A program made the position numbers and the translations under genes. Shown in pieces: positions 1 to 8,850 of a stretch of 64,000 nt of DNA. The notes beneath the pieces were generated by a model. The model saw nothing but the letters and a program-made list of their open reading frames with translations. It was not told the DNA's origin and ran no database searches. Source of the DNA: Alteromonas abrolhosensis (lineage in GTDB: Bacteria > Pseudomonadota > Gammaproteobacteria > Enterobacterales > Alteromonadaceae). Position 1 is the first letter of the stretch. Every line of letters starts with the position of its first letter. Location of the stretch: positions 62,001-126,000 of the forward strand of contig NZ_MEJH01000009.1 in assembly GCF_001953635.1 (NCBI RefSeq), read 5' to 3'.

Positions 1-354
1 AACCTTATCGATACGCGCCGATAGCATTTCTGCTATAGGCATACTCGCTTCGACGGCATCCATAGTAGTATTAGCAGCTTTTTCAGTTTCTTCAATTACG
101 TAGGTTAGGCGGGATTGTGCATCGGGAATATCATCAGTCGCGAGATTTTTGATGCGGTCGTCTATTTGGAAATTATTCAGCGCGTCATGGAGCTGACGCG
201 TCAGTTTCCCTACTTCGGCAAATAACTCAACGTTTTCTTTCATTGAGGCCGCTTCTAATAGGGCATTGGCTGAAGCGTTGTCACCTTCTTCAAGATAGGT
301 GACAAGCTGTTTTGCTTCTTCCAACGAAATTGGAACGTTTACATTCGTTGACAT
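1..354 (-). CDS. cheZ: Chemotaxis phosphatase CheZ, C-terminus cut by window edge
   Basis: CheZ speeds dephosphorylation of CheY-P at the flagellar switch. Only the N-terminal 118 or so residues lie in the window. Reading from the ATG at 354 gives MSTNVNVPISLEEAKQL, then a helical region ending in DDIPDAQSRLTYVIEETE and KAANTTMDAVE, which is the family's conserved helix around the CheY-P binding and catalytic region. A GAGG lies about 8 bases before the ATG. It is the last gene seen of the flhA-flhF-flhG-fliA-cheY-cheZ run, 34 bases after cheY. The reading frame is open to the edge, so the truncation is an artefact of the window. Confidence 0.93.
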   Translation of the reverse strand, partial: MSTNVNVPISLEEAKQLVTYLEEGDNASANALLEAASMKENVELFAEVGKLTRQLHDALNNFQIDDRIKNLATDDIPDAQSRLTYVIEETEKAANTTMDAVEASMPIAEMLSARIDKV

Positions 355-388
355 CCAGTAAACCTCATTTCTCTGGTGAGCGTCTGGA

Positions 389-772
389 TCAACCTAAACG
401 TTCGAATATTTTATCTAATTTTTCTTTAAGTGTTGCTGCAGTGAACGGCTTAACAACGTAGCCATTAACACCTGCTTGCGCAGCGGCAACAATTTGCTCT
501 TTCTTCGCTTCAGCAGTAACCATAAGTACTGGCAGGTGCTTTAGTTTGTCATCGGCTCTAATAGCGCGAAGCAAATCAATACCTTGCATACCAGGCATGT
601 TCCAATCGGTAACTACGAAATCGAAATCACCTTGCTGCAACATAGGCAATGCAGTACTTCCGTCATCCGCTTCCTGGATGTTGGAAAAACCCAAATCTTT
701 AAGTAGGTTTTTGATGATACGTCTCATGGTTGAAAAATCATCGACCACGAGAATTTTCATGCTTTTGTCCAA
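389..772 (-). CDS. cheY: Chemotaxis response regulator CheY
   Basis: Single receiver domain of 127 residues that binds the FliM switch protein when phosphorylated and reverses flagellar rotation. It has the acidic pair Asp11-Asp12, the phospho-acceptor Asp56 in VTDWNMPG, a conserved Thr in MVTAEA and the Lys-Pro-Phe of VVKPF. The best start is a TTG at 772: GGAGG lies 6 bases before it, while the next candidate (ATG at 760) is too far from that site. The DFSTMRR segment is typical of the flagellar CheY rather than of other receivers. It sits between fliA and cheZ in a co-directional run. Confidence 0.95.
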   Translation of the reverse strand: MDKSMKILVVDDFSTMRRIIKNLLKDLGFSNIQEADDGSTALPMLQQGDFDFVVTDWNMPGMQGIDLLRAIRADDKLKHLPVLMVTAEAKKEQIVAAAQAGVNGYVVKPFTAATLKEKLDKIFERLG

Positions 773-808
773 AATAGCCTCCAGTGAGGGGTTAATTGTT
801 ATTAATTT

Positions 809-1540
809 CTATTCTTCGTCAGCTTGCCACGACTTCATTCGTGATTTGAGTTTTAACATGGCCTGACTGTGAATTTGACTGACTCTCGACTCACTTACAT
901 CAAGAACCTCACCAATTTCTCTAAGGTTCAGCTCTTCATCATAATACAGCGAAAGTACAATCGCTTCTCTTTCAGGTAATGTCGTAATTGCATGGGCAAG
1001 CGCCTTTTGGAAAGCGCCTTGCATCAAATCTTCTAGTGGTGCGTCGCTACCTCGATTTTGCTCTGTCGATATAACATCTTCCGACACACCTAAATCTTCA
1101 ATACCTACCAGCTTTCCGGCATTTACTTCATTAAGCATTTGGTGATAGTCCTGCAAGCTAACATTCAGCTTATCAGCAATATCAGAATCTCTCGCATCTC
1201 GCCCAGTTTCGCTCTCTACTTGCGAGATTGCCTCAGTAATGGCTCTACCATTTCTGTGAACTGAACGCGGCGTCCAATCCCCTTTGCGAATTTCGTCTAA
1301 CATAGCACCGCGGATGCGAATACCTGCAAAGGTTTCGAAGCTGGCACCCTTGGAGCCATCAAAGTTTCGAGCTGCTTCTAATAACCCAATCATGCCTGAT
1401 TGAATTAGGTCGTCTACAAGAACACTAGCCGGCAATCGCGCTATCAAGTGATGCGCTATACGCTTAACCAATGGCGCGTGTCGTTCGACTAACTGCGCTT
1501 TATCGGTTTGTTGTTGATAAGCGGCTGCCTTGCTGTTCAA
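809..1540 (-). CDS. fliA: Flagellar sigma factor FliA (sigma28)
   Basis: RNA polymerase sigma factor for late flagellar genes (flagellins, chemotaxis). The 243 residues contain region 2 (VDDLIQSGMIGLLEAARNFD; FETFAGIRIRGAMLDEIRKG) and region 4 (LPEREAIVLSLYYDEELNLR; EIGEVLDVSESRVSQIHSQA). The start appears to be a TTG at 1540 that overlaps the flhG stop as TTGA, with AGGAAG about 7 bases upstream, suggesting translational coupling. Sites matching its recognition pattern occur before three flagellins and several glycan genes in this window, so it is the likely link between both gene sets. Confidence 0.96.
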   Translation of the reverse strand: MNSKAAAYQQQTDKAQLVERHAPLVKRIAHHLIARLPASVLVDDLIQSGMIGLLEAARNFDGSKGASFETFAGIRIRGAMLDEIRKGDWTPRSVHRNGRAITEAISQVESETGRDARDSDIADKLNVSLQDYHQMLNEVNAGKLVGIEDLGVSEDVISTEQNRGSDAPLEDLMQGAFQKALAHAITTLPEREAIVLSLYYDEELNLREIGEVLDVSESRVSQIHSQAMLKLKSRMKSWQADEE

Positions 1541-2403
1541 CGCTGACTTCCTACGGCTTTTTCTGCAACTAACTGTTCAATAAAGAACTCTAAATGGCCA
1601 CCTGGCTGCGCTGGGATAGGCCATGTTAAGGCTTTACTTGCCAGCTGAGTAATTGCAACGGCGGCCGGAGAACCTGGGTATGCATCAACAATAGCAGTTT
1701 GCTTACGTACGGCTTTACGAATATTTTCGTCAAACGGCACCGTCGCCACTAATTCTAGTGCAACATCTAAAAAACGCCCTGTCACTTTGCTTAATTTGCT
1801 AAATAACTCCTGCCCTTCTCGCACGTCACGTACCATATTGGCCACAACCTTGAAGCGAAAAACGCCGTGCTCTCTATTTAGAATCTTTATCAATGCGTAA
1901 GCATCTGTCAATGATGTAGGTTCATCACACACAACAACCATGATGTCTTGTGCCGCTTTTGAGAAGCTCAACACCATGTCTGAAATACCCGCCGCCGTAT
2001 CGACAATAAGTACGTCAATCTGCGAGCGCAATTCACTAAAGGCACGGATTAAACCGGCATGTTGCGTTGGCGATAATTCTGCCATCGACTGCGTGCCTGA
2101 TGTTGCAGGCGCAATCTTAATTCCGTGCGGACCAGTCACTAATACTTCATCAAGAGTACATTCGCCTGAAAGCACATGAGATAAGTTTTTCTCAACGCGT
2201 AGACCTAACATAACGTCTACGTTGGCAAGACCGAGGTCTGCGTCGAGAACCATGACACGTTTACCTTGCTTCGCCATAGCGATAGCGGTGTTCAGTGTAA
2301 TGTTTGTTTTACCTACGCCACCTTTACCACCGGTGACGGCGATTACTTTGATTAACCGTGATTGCTTCATTTTTCTTAAGCTACTCGCTTGGTCGTCAAT
2401 CAT
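1537..2403 (-). CDS. flhG: Flagellar number regulator FlhG (FleN, MinD-like ATPase)
   Basis: MinD/ParA-type ATPase of 288 residues that limits the number of polar flagella and, in relatives, restrains the FlrA/FleQ activator. It has the deviant Walker A motif GGKGGVGKTN near residues 25-34, the VMVLDADLGLANVDVMLGL switch segment and the VDTAAGISD motif. It overlaps fliA by 4 bases and begins 5 bases after the flhF stop, the standard flhF-flhG-fliA order. The N-terminal SSLRKMKQSR stretch resembles the conserved short helix that stimulates the FlhF GTPase in this family. Confidence 0.95.
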   Translation of the reverse strand: MIDDQASSLRKMKQSRLIKVIAVTGGKGGVGKTNITLNTAIAMAKQGKRVMVLDADLGLANVDVMLGLRVEKNLSHVLSGECTLDEVLVTGPHGIKIAPATSGTQSMAELSPTQHAGLIRAFSELRSQIDVLIVDTAAGISDMVLSFSKAAQDIMVVVCDEPTSLTDAYALIKILNREHGVFRFKVVANMVRDVREGQELFSKLSKVTGRFLDVALELVATVPFDENIRKAVRKQTAIVDAYPGSPAAVAITQLASKALTWPIPAQPGGHLEFFIEQLVAEKAVGSQR

Positions 2404-2408
2404 ACTGC

Positions 2409-3818
2409 TTATGCTGTTTTAATTGCGTTGTTAACACTAGTATGATTCAAACCGTACTTTTTATAAAGCTTTGCAGCAGCGGAAACTAAAGATTTCGCTT
2501 CTGCAATCTTAATGTCTTCAGGTACTTTCTGACCATCGGTGACATAACTAACCGGTAATTGGTACTCCACCGCTGCACTAAGCACCTCTCCTAAAGAGTA
2601 GCACTCATCTAACTTTGTGAAAATACAGCCACTTAGTTCAATGTCATCATACGCTTGAATGATTCTCTGCAAAGCAGGATATTGCGTATTTGCCTGTGCT
2701 ACCAAATATTTTTTAACATTTGGCATTTGGCCGTTATCAAACTGTTTAATTTGCTTAATTAATCGACTATCTCTTTGACTAAATCCAGCCGTATCAATCA
2801 ATACTAGTCGCTTATGACGAAGTTGGAATAATAAATCCGCAAGTTCTTCACTAGTTTGTGCTTTTCTCACTGTACAGCCAATGATTTTTCCGTATGTCGC
2901 TAACTGCTCATAGGCTGCAATTCTATACGTATCAATGGTTATCATCGCTACCGATTCTGCGCCGTACTTTTGCGCATAGCGGGCAGCAAGTTTTGCAACA
3001 GTGGTTGTTTTACCTGTGCCAGTTGGTCCTACTAATGCAACTGCACCTTGTGCACTAAGTATATCGTTTCCTGTCACATTTATGCGATTAGCCAATAGGT
3101 TAAGAAGATATACCCATGCATCTCTTTCATTATAGTGTGACGGAGTATAGCTAATTAGCTGTTGAGCCAATGCGTTACTTAACCCCATATCCGTAAGACG
3201 CGTAATAAGATATTGGTGTACGGGTTTTTGACGCTTATTCTTTGCTTCCATCAAATCGGCTACTTGATACTGCAATACATCGCGTAGCGACGCTAACTCT
3301 TCTTTGATTTGTGCTAGTTCAGCAGATTGCGATACGGGGGTATCGCCCATACTTGACGCTTGATGTTCTGGGTATGCATGTTGACGAGTTGTTTCACGAG
3401 CAGGCTGCTGAGCTTCAACATCGTCAATAAACGCTTCTGAAAAATCTAAGTGTGACGCAATCTCATTAGCGTGCTTGGCGTTAGCAGACAAAGGCGGATT
3501 AGACTGGGCTACATTCGAAGTTTCGGCATTTCCACCATGCTGCTTCTCGAGCAACGCTTTAAGGCTGTCCGGGCCATCGTCACCGATGATTTCGCTCAAA
3601 CTAGGCACCGCTTTTTGGCCTGGTACTTTGGGTGCTGGCTTAGATGAAGCTTTAGGCGTGAACAGCTTAGCTTCAGGCTCTTTGTCGTAGGCTGCAACAA
3701 GCTCAATACCGTCAGCAACTTTGCGATTTGACATGATCACGGCGTCACTGCCCAATTCAGCTTTAACCTGGCTTAACGCCTCACGCATATCTTTGCCGAA
3801 GAAACGTCTAATTTTCAT
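2409..3818 (-). CDS. flhF: Flagellar placement GTPase FlhF
   Basis: SRP-type GTPase that places the polar flagellum at the cell pole. From the ATG at 3818 it has 469 residues, starting with the family signature MKIRRFFGKDMREAL. A GGAGAGG sits just before this ATG, so a GTG six codons upstream is less likely. The first half is a variable, charged region; the NG GTPase domain follows, with GPTGTGKTTTVAKLAARY, ITIDTYRIAAYEQL, LIDTAGFSQRD and FTKLDE. It lies between flhA and flhG with gaps of 29 and 5 bases. Confidence 0.95.
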   Translation of the reverse strand: MKIRRFFGKDMREALSQVKAELGSDAVIMSNRKVADGIELVAAYDKEPEAKLFTPKASSKPAPKVPGQKAVPSLSEIIGDDGPDSLKALLEKQHGGNAETSNVAQSNPPLSANAKHANEIASHLDFSEAFIDDVEAQQPARETTRQHAYPEHQASSMGDTPVSQSAELAQIKEELASLRDVLQYQVADLMEAKNKRQKPVHQYLITRLTDMGLSNALAQQLISYTPSHYNERDAWVYLLNLLANRINVTGNDILSAQGAVALVGPTGTGKTTTVAKLAARYAQKYGAESVAMITIDTYRIAAYEQLATYGKIIGCTVRKAQTSEELADLLFQLRHKRLVLIDTAGFSQRDSRLIKQIKQFDNGQMPNVKKYLVAQANTQYPALQRIIQAYDDIELSGCIFTKLDECYSLGEVLSAAVEYQLPVSYVTDGQKVPEDIKIAEAKSLVSAAAKLYKKYGLNHTSVNNAIKTA

Positions 3819-3847
3819 TGCAACCTCTCCAATCACCCAGTGTCAGA

Positions 3848-5947
3848 TTATTGACCGACCGAACTGACTATTTTTATTTGTTTGTCGTCAGGCACTTCCT
3901 GGTAAGAAAGAACATGAAGCCCAACAACCGAATACTTTAAGAAGCGAGACAGTACGGGTCGTAGCATTCCAGAGGTAAGGAGTACCGCAGGCTCTCCCTC
4001 TAACTCTTGCTGCTGACTGGCTTGCTGCAATGATTTCTGCAGCTTGTCTGCCAGACCTGGCTCTATGCCAGCACCGTCTTCGCCACCTGCTTGAAGTGAC
4101 TGGTGCAACATCTGTTCCAACTCTGACGCCAAGGTTATGACAGGTATCTCTTTTGCCCCTTGTGTAATCTCCTGGACAATTAGACGCTTAAGGGCAATAC
4201 GCACTGCAGACACCAGTACATCTGGGTCTTGGCTACGTGTACCGTACTCACTAAGCGTTTGTACAATGGTACGCATATCGCGAATAGGCACGCCCTCAAA
4301 CAATAAGGTTTGCAGCACTTTCACTACCGTACTTAACGGGAGAATATCTGGCACTAATCCTTCCACCAGTTTCGGATGCTGCTTGGCTAGCATATCAAGA
4401 AGTTGTTGTGCCTCTTCATGGCCTAGCAATTGATAAGCATTATTTGAAAGCAATTGACTTAGATGCGTTGCCACAACCGTAGCAGCATCTACCACCGTGT
4501 ATCCCAAGGTTTGCGCATGCTCGCGCTTATTCGGCTTAATCCAAACTGCATCTAAACCAAAAGCTGGGTCTTTAGTGGCTCGCCCTTCTAATTTACCGAA
4601 CACCTGCCCAGGGTTGATAGCAAGCTCTTCATCATGACTGATAATAGAATCGCCAATGGTTACGCCTAGCATAGCGATGGTGTAGGTGTTGGGTTCTAAA
4701 TCCAAGTTATCACGGATGTGGACAGGCGGAATAAGAAAACCCAACTCCTGCGATAGTTTCTTACGCACACCTTTAATGCGCGTCAACAACTCGCCACCTT
4801 GGGATTTATCGACCAGGGGAATTAAGCGATAGCCCACTTCCAATCCGATAGTATCTACCTGCTGAACATCATCCCAACCCAGTTCTTTCACTTCAGGCGC
4901 GACAGATTCATCTTTTACTACGTTGTCTGGCACTTTAGGCTCTGCAGCTTTTTTCTTCGCTTGAACCGACTGCCAATAAGCAAAGCCGGCAATTAAGAAT
5001 GAAAAACCTAAGAAAGCAATATGGGGCATGCCTGGGATGATACCCATAACAAACAACACACCTGCCGCAATATAAAGCGCCTGGTTGTTACCAAGCTGCC
5101 CGCGGATTTCTTTGCCCATTTCTTGGGTTTCATTTTCACGGGTAACGATAATTGCTGTGGCTACCGAAAGTAATAATGAAGGGATTTGCGCCACCAGACC
5201 ATCACCTATGGTCAGTATCGTATAGATTTCTATGGCGTTACCAAATGAAAGACCGTGCTGAATCATGCCTATGAAAAGACCACCAACAATGTTGATTAGC
5301 ATGATAAAAAGACCCGCTACCGCGTCACCTTTAACAAATTTTGAGGCACCGTCCATCGACCCGTAAAAGTCGGCCTCTGCAGTAATTTCTTCGCGGCGCT
5401 TGCGCGCTTGGTCCTGGTCAATATAACCAGCATTCAAGTCGGCATCGATTGCCATCTGCTTACCAGGCATAGCATCTAACGTAAAGCGAGCACTTACTTC
5501 TGAGATACGTCCTGCACCTGCGGTCACTACTTTAAAGTTGATAATAAGAAGAATGGCGAAAACAACAATACCCACGGCATAGTTACCACCAATAACAACT
5601 GCACCAAAGGCTTCAATAACCTTACCCGCAGCATCGCCGCCCTCGTGCCCATAAAGTAATACAACCCGCGTAGAAGCAACGTTCAGTGCAAGTCTTAATA
5701 CCGTAGCGATAAGTAACACCAAGGGGAAAATGCCGAAATCTACTGGACGCTGGGTAAGTACAGCCACCAAGATAATGACTAGTGACAAAGCAATGTTGAA
5801 GCTAAACAACACGTCCAATAAGAACGGCGGCATGGGCAATATGACCATGCCCATAATTGCCAAAAGGACGATGGGTGCGCCTAAACCACTGGTGAAATTT
5901 TGCAGCTGATTTTTATCGAATCGCTGAAGATAACCGGATAACTGCAT
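3848..5947 (-). CDS. flhA: Flagellar export gate protein FlhA
   Basis: Inner-membrane subunit of the flagellar type III export gate. Of its 699 residues, the first 330 or so hold a set of hydrophobic segments (for example IVLLAIMGMVILPMPPFLLD) and the conserved cytoplasmic loop GRISEVSARFTLDAMPGKQM. The rest is the soluble docking domain, containing LSTVVKVLQTLLFEGVPIRD and YGTRSQDPDVL. Length is normal for the family. It heads the flhAFG-fliA-cheYZ run, and a weak sigma54-like site lies about 55 bases upstream of the ATG. Confidence 0.96.
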   Translation of the reverse strand: MQLSGYLQRFDKNQLQNFTSGLGAPIVLLAIMGMVILPMPPFLLDVLFSFNIALSLVIILVAVLTQRPVDFGIFPLVLLIATVLRLALNVASTRVVLLYGHEGGDAAGKVIEAFGAVVIGGNYAVGIVVFAILLIINFKVVTAGAGRISEVSARFTLDAMPGKQMAIDADLNAGYIDQDQARKRREEITAEADFYGSMDGASKFVKGDAVAGLFIMLINIVGGLFIGMIQHGLSFGNAIEIYTILTIGDGLVAQIPSLLLSVATAIIVTRENETQEMGKEIRGQLGNNQALYIAAGVLFVMGIIPGMPHIAFLGFSFLIAGFAYWQSVQAKKKAAEPKVPDNVVKDESVAPEVKELGWDDVQQVDTIGLEVGYRLIPLVDKSQGGELLTRIKGVRKKLSQELGFLIPPVHIRDNLDLEPNTYTIAMLGVTIGDSIISHDEELAINPGQVFGKLEGRATKDPAFGLDAVWIKPNKREHAQTLGYTVVDAATVVATHLSQLLSNNAYQLLGHEEAQQLLDMLAKQHPKLVEGLVPDILPLSTVVKVLQTLLFEGVPIRDMRTIVQTLSEYGTRSQDPDVLVSAVRIALKRLIVQEITQGAKEIPVITLASELEQMLHQSLQAGGEDGAGIEPGLADKLQKSLQQASQQQELEGEPAVLLTSGMLRPVLSRFLKYSVVGLHVLSYQEVPDDKQIKIVSSVGQ

Positions 5948-6002
5948 GGCTTGGTGTCTCTCTATCAGAAAATTGACGCTTTACGTGAAACTGAAGGAGA
6001 GT

Positions 6003-6019
6003 TTTCAACTAACGTGCCA
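6003..6019 (-). promoter_or_regulatory. Possible sigma54 promoter upstream of flhA
   Basis: Minus-strand text TGGCACGTTAGTTGAAA has GG and GA separated by 10 bases. The -24 half is perfect (TGGCAC), but the -12 half is TTGA instead of TTGC. It sits about 56 bases before the flhA ATG on the right strand. Polar-flagellum flhA operons are usually under FlrA/sigma54 control, which supports the call, but the -12 mismatch keeps it tentative. Confidence 0.45.
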
Positions 6020-6189
6020 GCTTTGTGTTTTACGCAAAAGTTATCCAAATCTGAGCTGTAATCATGCGTGATTACGGTCTACAGTGACTTGTATAGAGCG
6101 ATTAAGATTTTGTATCCGAGGGACATACGAACAGTTTATAATTACGTCACTATTCCTAAGGCCTACTCTTCGTTTTAAAAGGATTATTC

Positions 6190-7797
6190 ATGGCAGTACT
6201 ACAAAACGGTGTTGCAACGTTTAGTTGGGTCAGCCTTGTCATCATGCTGACTTTTAGTCATGTAGCTCATGCATCCAAACAGCCTAATTTACGACAACGA
6301 GTCGAGAATTTATTGGTTGATGCCGTAGATAAATATAGCCCCAATAACAGTAACCCATCGCGTGTGAACAATAGAGTCTTGGTAAGCGAGGTCTACACTC
6401 AAAACGACTACCAGCTTATTTGGTTTGGCACTAGCGAAGCAGAAACCCGCCTACAAGAGCTACTGCATGAAATTGCCGACTCCGAATTACACGGCTTCTC
6501 TCCCGAGTATTACCATGCGTCAATTCTTGAAAGTCGAGACGCAAATACTGCGCTTTTAGATGTACTAGCAACAGACGCCTTTATCAGTCAGACCCTGCAT
6601 CGATTAAACGGGCTTGTCAGTCCCGCCAATGCCGATGCTCATTGGTTTCTTCAGCAAAGGGAAGCAGACCCTGTAGCTTCACTCAATCACGCATTAACAA
6701 ACGGTGTTTCTGCAACATTGCAGGCCATGTGGCCTACTCACCACGAATATCAGCTATTGCTGGATAAAAAACGAAGCCTACTGTCAGCTGTATCTACAGT
6801 TACCACACAAATTCCAGCTGGCCCAACACTTAAGCTGAACTCAACGAGCGAACGAGTTGCGTTGCTAAAGTCTCGCCTTTTAGGGCCAGGAACCTATTCA
6901 GAGTTATTCGATAAAGATTTACTGGACGCGGTTAAGCAGTTTCAAATGTCGGCGGGCTTAGAGCCAGATGGTATTGTGGGAAGTTCCACTTTAGAAGCAT
7001 TAAATGCCACCACGTTTTCTTGGTTAGAAAGAATCGATGCAAACTTAGAGCGTTGGCGCTGGCTTCCCCACCAAAGCTGGTCGACGTATCTGCGTGTAAA
7101 TATTGCTTCATTTCAGTTAAGAGGATTTTCTGACGGCGAACAAACACTGGATATGCCAGTGATTGTAGGTACACCGATAAGACAAACGCCCGTTTTCACT
7201 GAATCTATGAAATACATGGTTTTTAATCCTTATTGGACCGTACCTTTTAGTATTGCTACCAAAGACAAGCTTGCAAAATTAAAAACCGATCCCTCCGTAT
7301 TAGTAAAACAAGGTTATGAAGCTCAGCCTGCGGGTGTCAGTGGTTTCAAACCTGTCGATGAATTCGATTGGCAGAACGTAACGAGAGGTACATTCCATTA
7401 CACGCTAAGACAGAAACCGGGCCCATATAATGCCCTAGGTAAAGTGAAATTTATGCTGCCCAATAAGCATGCAATCTATTTACACGATACCCCTGATCAT
7501 AGCCTTTTTTCAAAGCAGGAAAGAAACTTTAGTTCAGGCTGTATTAGAGTATCTAACCCCCTTGCGCTAACTCAGTGGGTGCTTAATCACTCAGGCCAAG
7601 CTGAGGCGATAACGCAAGCCGAGCAATTGCTTCAAAGTGAAGAGACTAGCACGCTGTATTTAAAGAAACCTATTCCTGTACTTATTGTATATTTCACTGC
7701 GTTTGCGAATGGAGAAGGGACCATTGTTTTTCGCCGTGATGCATACAATCGCGACAGCTACATTATTGAAAAATTGAAGGAGTATAAGAGTGCGTAA
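6190..7797 (+). CDS. ldtD: L,D-transpeptidase, YcbB/LdtD-like
   Basis: Periplasmic enzyme that would make 3-3 cross-links in peptidoglycan. The 535 residues begin with a signal peptide (hydrophobic stretch ending AHASKQ), followed by the N-terminal scaffold region. A peptidoglycan-binding repeat lies near residues 218-270 (LLDAVKQFQMSAGLEPDGIV). The YkuD catalytic domain holds the HDTPDHSLF motif and SSGCIRV, with Cys451 as nucleophile. This layout matches LdtD (YcbB). The gene points against its flagellar neighbours, sits between flhA and flhB, and overlaps the next gene by 8 bases. An AAAGGA lies upstream of the ATG. Confidence 0.88.
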   Translation: MAVLQNGVATFSWVSLVIMLTFSHVAHASKQPNLRQRVENLLVDAVDKYSPNNSNPSRVNNRVLVSEVYTQNDYQLIWFGTSEAETRLQELLHEIADSELHGFSPEYYHASILESRDANTALLDVLATDAFISQTLHRLNGLVSPANADAHWFLQQREADPVASLNHALTNGVSATLQAMWPTHHEYQLLLDKKRSLLSAVSTVTTQIPAGPTLKLNSTSERVALLKSRLLGPGTYSELFDKDLLDAVKQFQMSAGLEPDGIVGSSTLEALNATTFSWLERIDANLERWRWLPHQSWSTYLRVNIASFQLRGFSDGEQTLDMPVIVGTPIRQTPVFTESMKYMVFNPYWTVPFSIATKDKLAKLKTDPSVLVKQGYEAQPAGVSGFKPVDEFDWQNVTRGTFHYTLRQKPGPYNALGKVKFMLPNKHAIYLHDTPDHSLFSKQERNFSSGCIRVSNPLALTQWVLNHSGQAEAITQAEQLLQSEETSTLYLKKPIPVLIVYFTAFANGEGTIVFRRDAYNRDSYIIEKLKEYKSA

Positions 7798-8764
7798 GTC
7801 TTTATTAATGCTGATTGCTCTTCTGTCTTTCGCGCACACTGGTAACGTATTTTCGTTTGAAAATACAATGCTCAATTCGAAGCTAAATATTAATGGAAAT
7901 ACGGTTCCCTACTCAATATTCTCCATTTTTGTTATGCCAAACAAGGCTTTCACTGTTGAGTTTGTTGATAAAAATCACACGGGAAATTTTCAATTTCACC
8001 ACGCGAATGGTGAAGCACTTAAGACGAGTTCGAATCTACCCGCTGCCAGCGGGAGCGTGGGAAAGGCGCCTATTCTTGCACCAAAGAAATCAGGGCACTA
8101 TGTGCTTAAGACCACCAACAAGCAAACCGGTGAGATTGCCACACTTAACGTGTTTGTTATGACCCCTTTGGATAAGGTGGACAAAGCAGGTAAGTTAAAC
8201 GGCTATACGATTGGCAAGTACCCTGAAAAGCCTTTAAAAAATAACCCTATTTATTTACCCCCCCAAGGGCTTGTAGAAGTATTACCAGAACAAACGGACG
8301 TAAGGTTGTCTCCCAATTTCACCCTCGGTCAATTTCTGTCTAAGCAACAACAAGGGTTTCCAAAATATGTGCATTTGCGCGCAGGACTGTTGTTGAAACT
8401 GGAGAAAATTCTGCACACTTTAAATGACGAAGGGCATGCGGTTGAAGGGCTAACCATTATGAGCGGATATCGCACCCCGTTTTACAACAAAGCCATTGGT
8501 AACGTTCAGTACAGCCGGCACGTCTGGGGGGGCGCGGCAGATTTCTATATTGATCAGTCACCGAAGGACGGTGTAATGGATGACCTGAATAAAGACGGCG
8601 TAGTAAACCGTGAAGACGCTGTTTGGCTAGCCAACTTTATCTCAAATATGTCTAAACAAGGCGCTTTCGGCCCAAGAATCGGTGGGCTTGGTATTTACGG
8701 TGCTAATGCGGCGCACGGGCCTTTCGTTCATGTTGATGTGAGAGGAACCTTAGCTCGCTGGTAA
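7790..8764 (+). CDS. YcbK-like M15-family (DUF882) protein with EF-hand-like insert
   Basis: 324 residues from a GTG with GAAGGAG in front, overlapping the L,D-transpeptidase gene by 8 bases, so the two are probably co-expressed. It starts with a signal peptide (LLMLIALLSFAHTGNVFS). The C-terminal domain carries the zinc-peptidase motifs SGYRTPFYNKAIG, SRHVWGGAADF and HVDVRG, typical of the YcbK/DUF882 branch of M15 peptidases. An insert between these motifs reads DDLNKDGVVNREDA and resembles a calcium-binding EF-hand or dockerin loop. In E. coli, ycbB and ycbK are also neighbours, so the pair looks conserved; only its site inside the flagellar cluster is unusual. Confidence 0.8.
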   Translation: MRKSLLMLIALLSFAHTGNVFSFENTMLNSKLNINGNTVPYSIFSIFVMPNKAFTVEFVDKNHTGNFQFHHANGEALKTSSNLPAASGSVGKAPILAPKKSGHYVLKTTNKQTGEIATLNVFVMTPLDKVDKAGKLNGYTIGKYPEKPLKNNPIYLPPQGLVEVLPEQTDVRLSPNFTLGQFLSKQQQGFPKYVHLRAGLLLKLEKILHTLNDEGHAVEGLTIMSGYRTPFYNKAIGNVQYSRHVWGGAADFYIDQSPKDGVMDDLNKDGVVNREDAVWLANFISNMSKQGAFGPRIGGLGIYGANAAHGPFVHVDVRGTLARW

Positions 8765-8776
8765 CGCTGCATTTAA

Positions 8777-8822
8777 CGTAAACGTTGGGCAGTACCGAAT
8801 GAAACTGCCCACTTTATTTACG
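8777..8822. terminator. Terminator-like hairpin between convergent ycbK-like gene and flhB
   Basis: GGGCAGT (8787-8793) pairs with ACTGCCC (8804-8810), with an outer CGTAAA/TTTACG pairing. The hairpin lies in the 86-base gap between two convergent genes and is flanked by AT-rich sequence. It could end transcripts from both sides, though neither arm is followed by a clean T run. Confidence 0.55.
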
Positions 8823-8850
8823 CTAAAAATTTTCGATCTTTACTGCGCAA

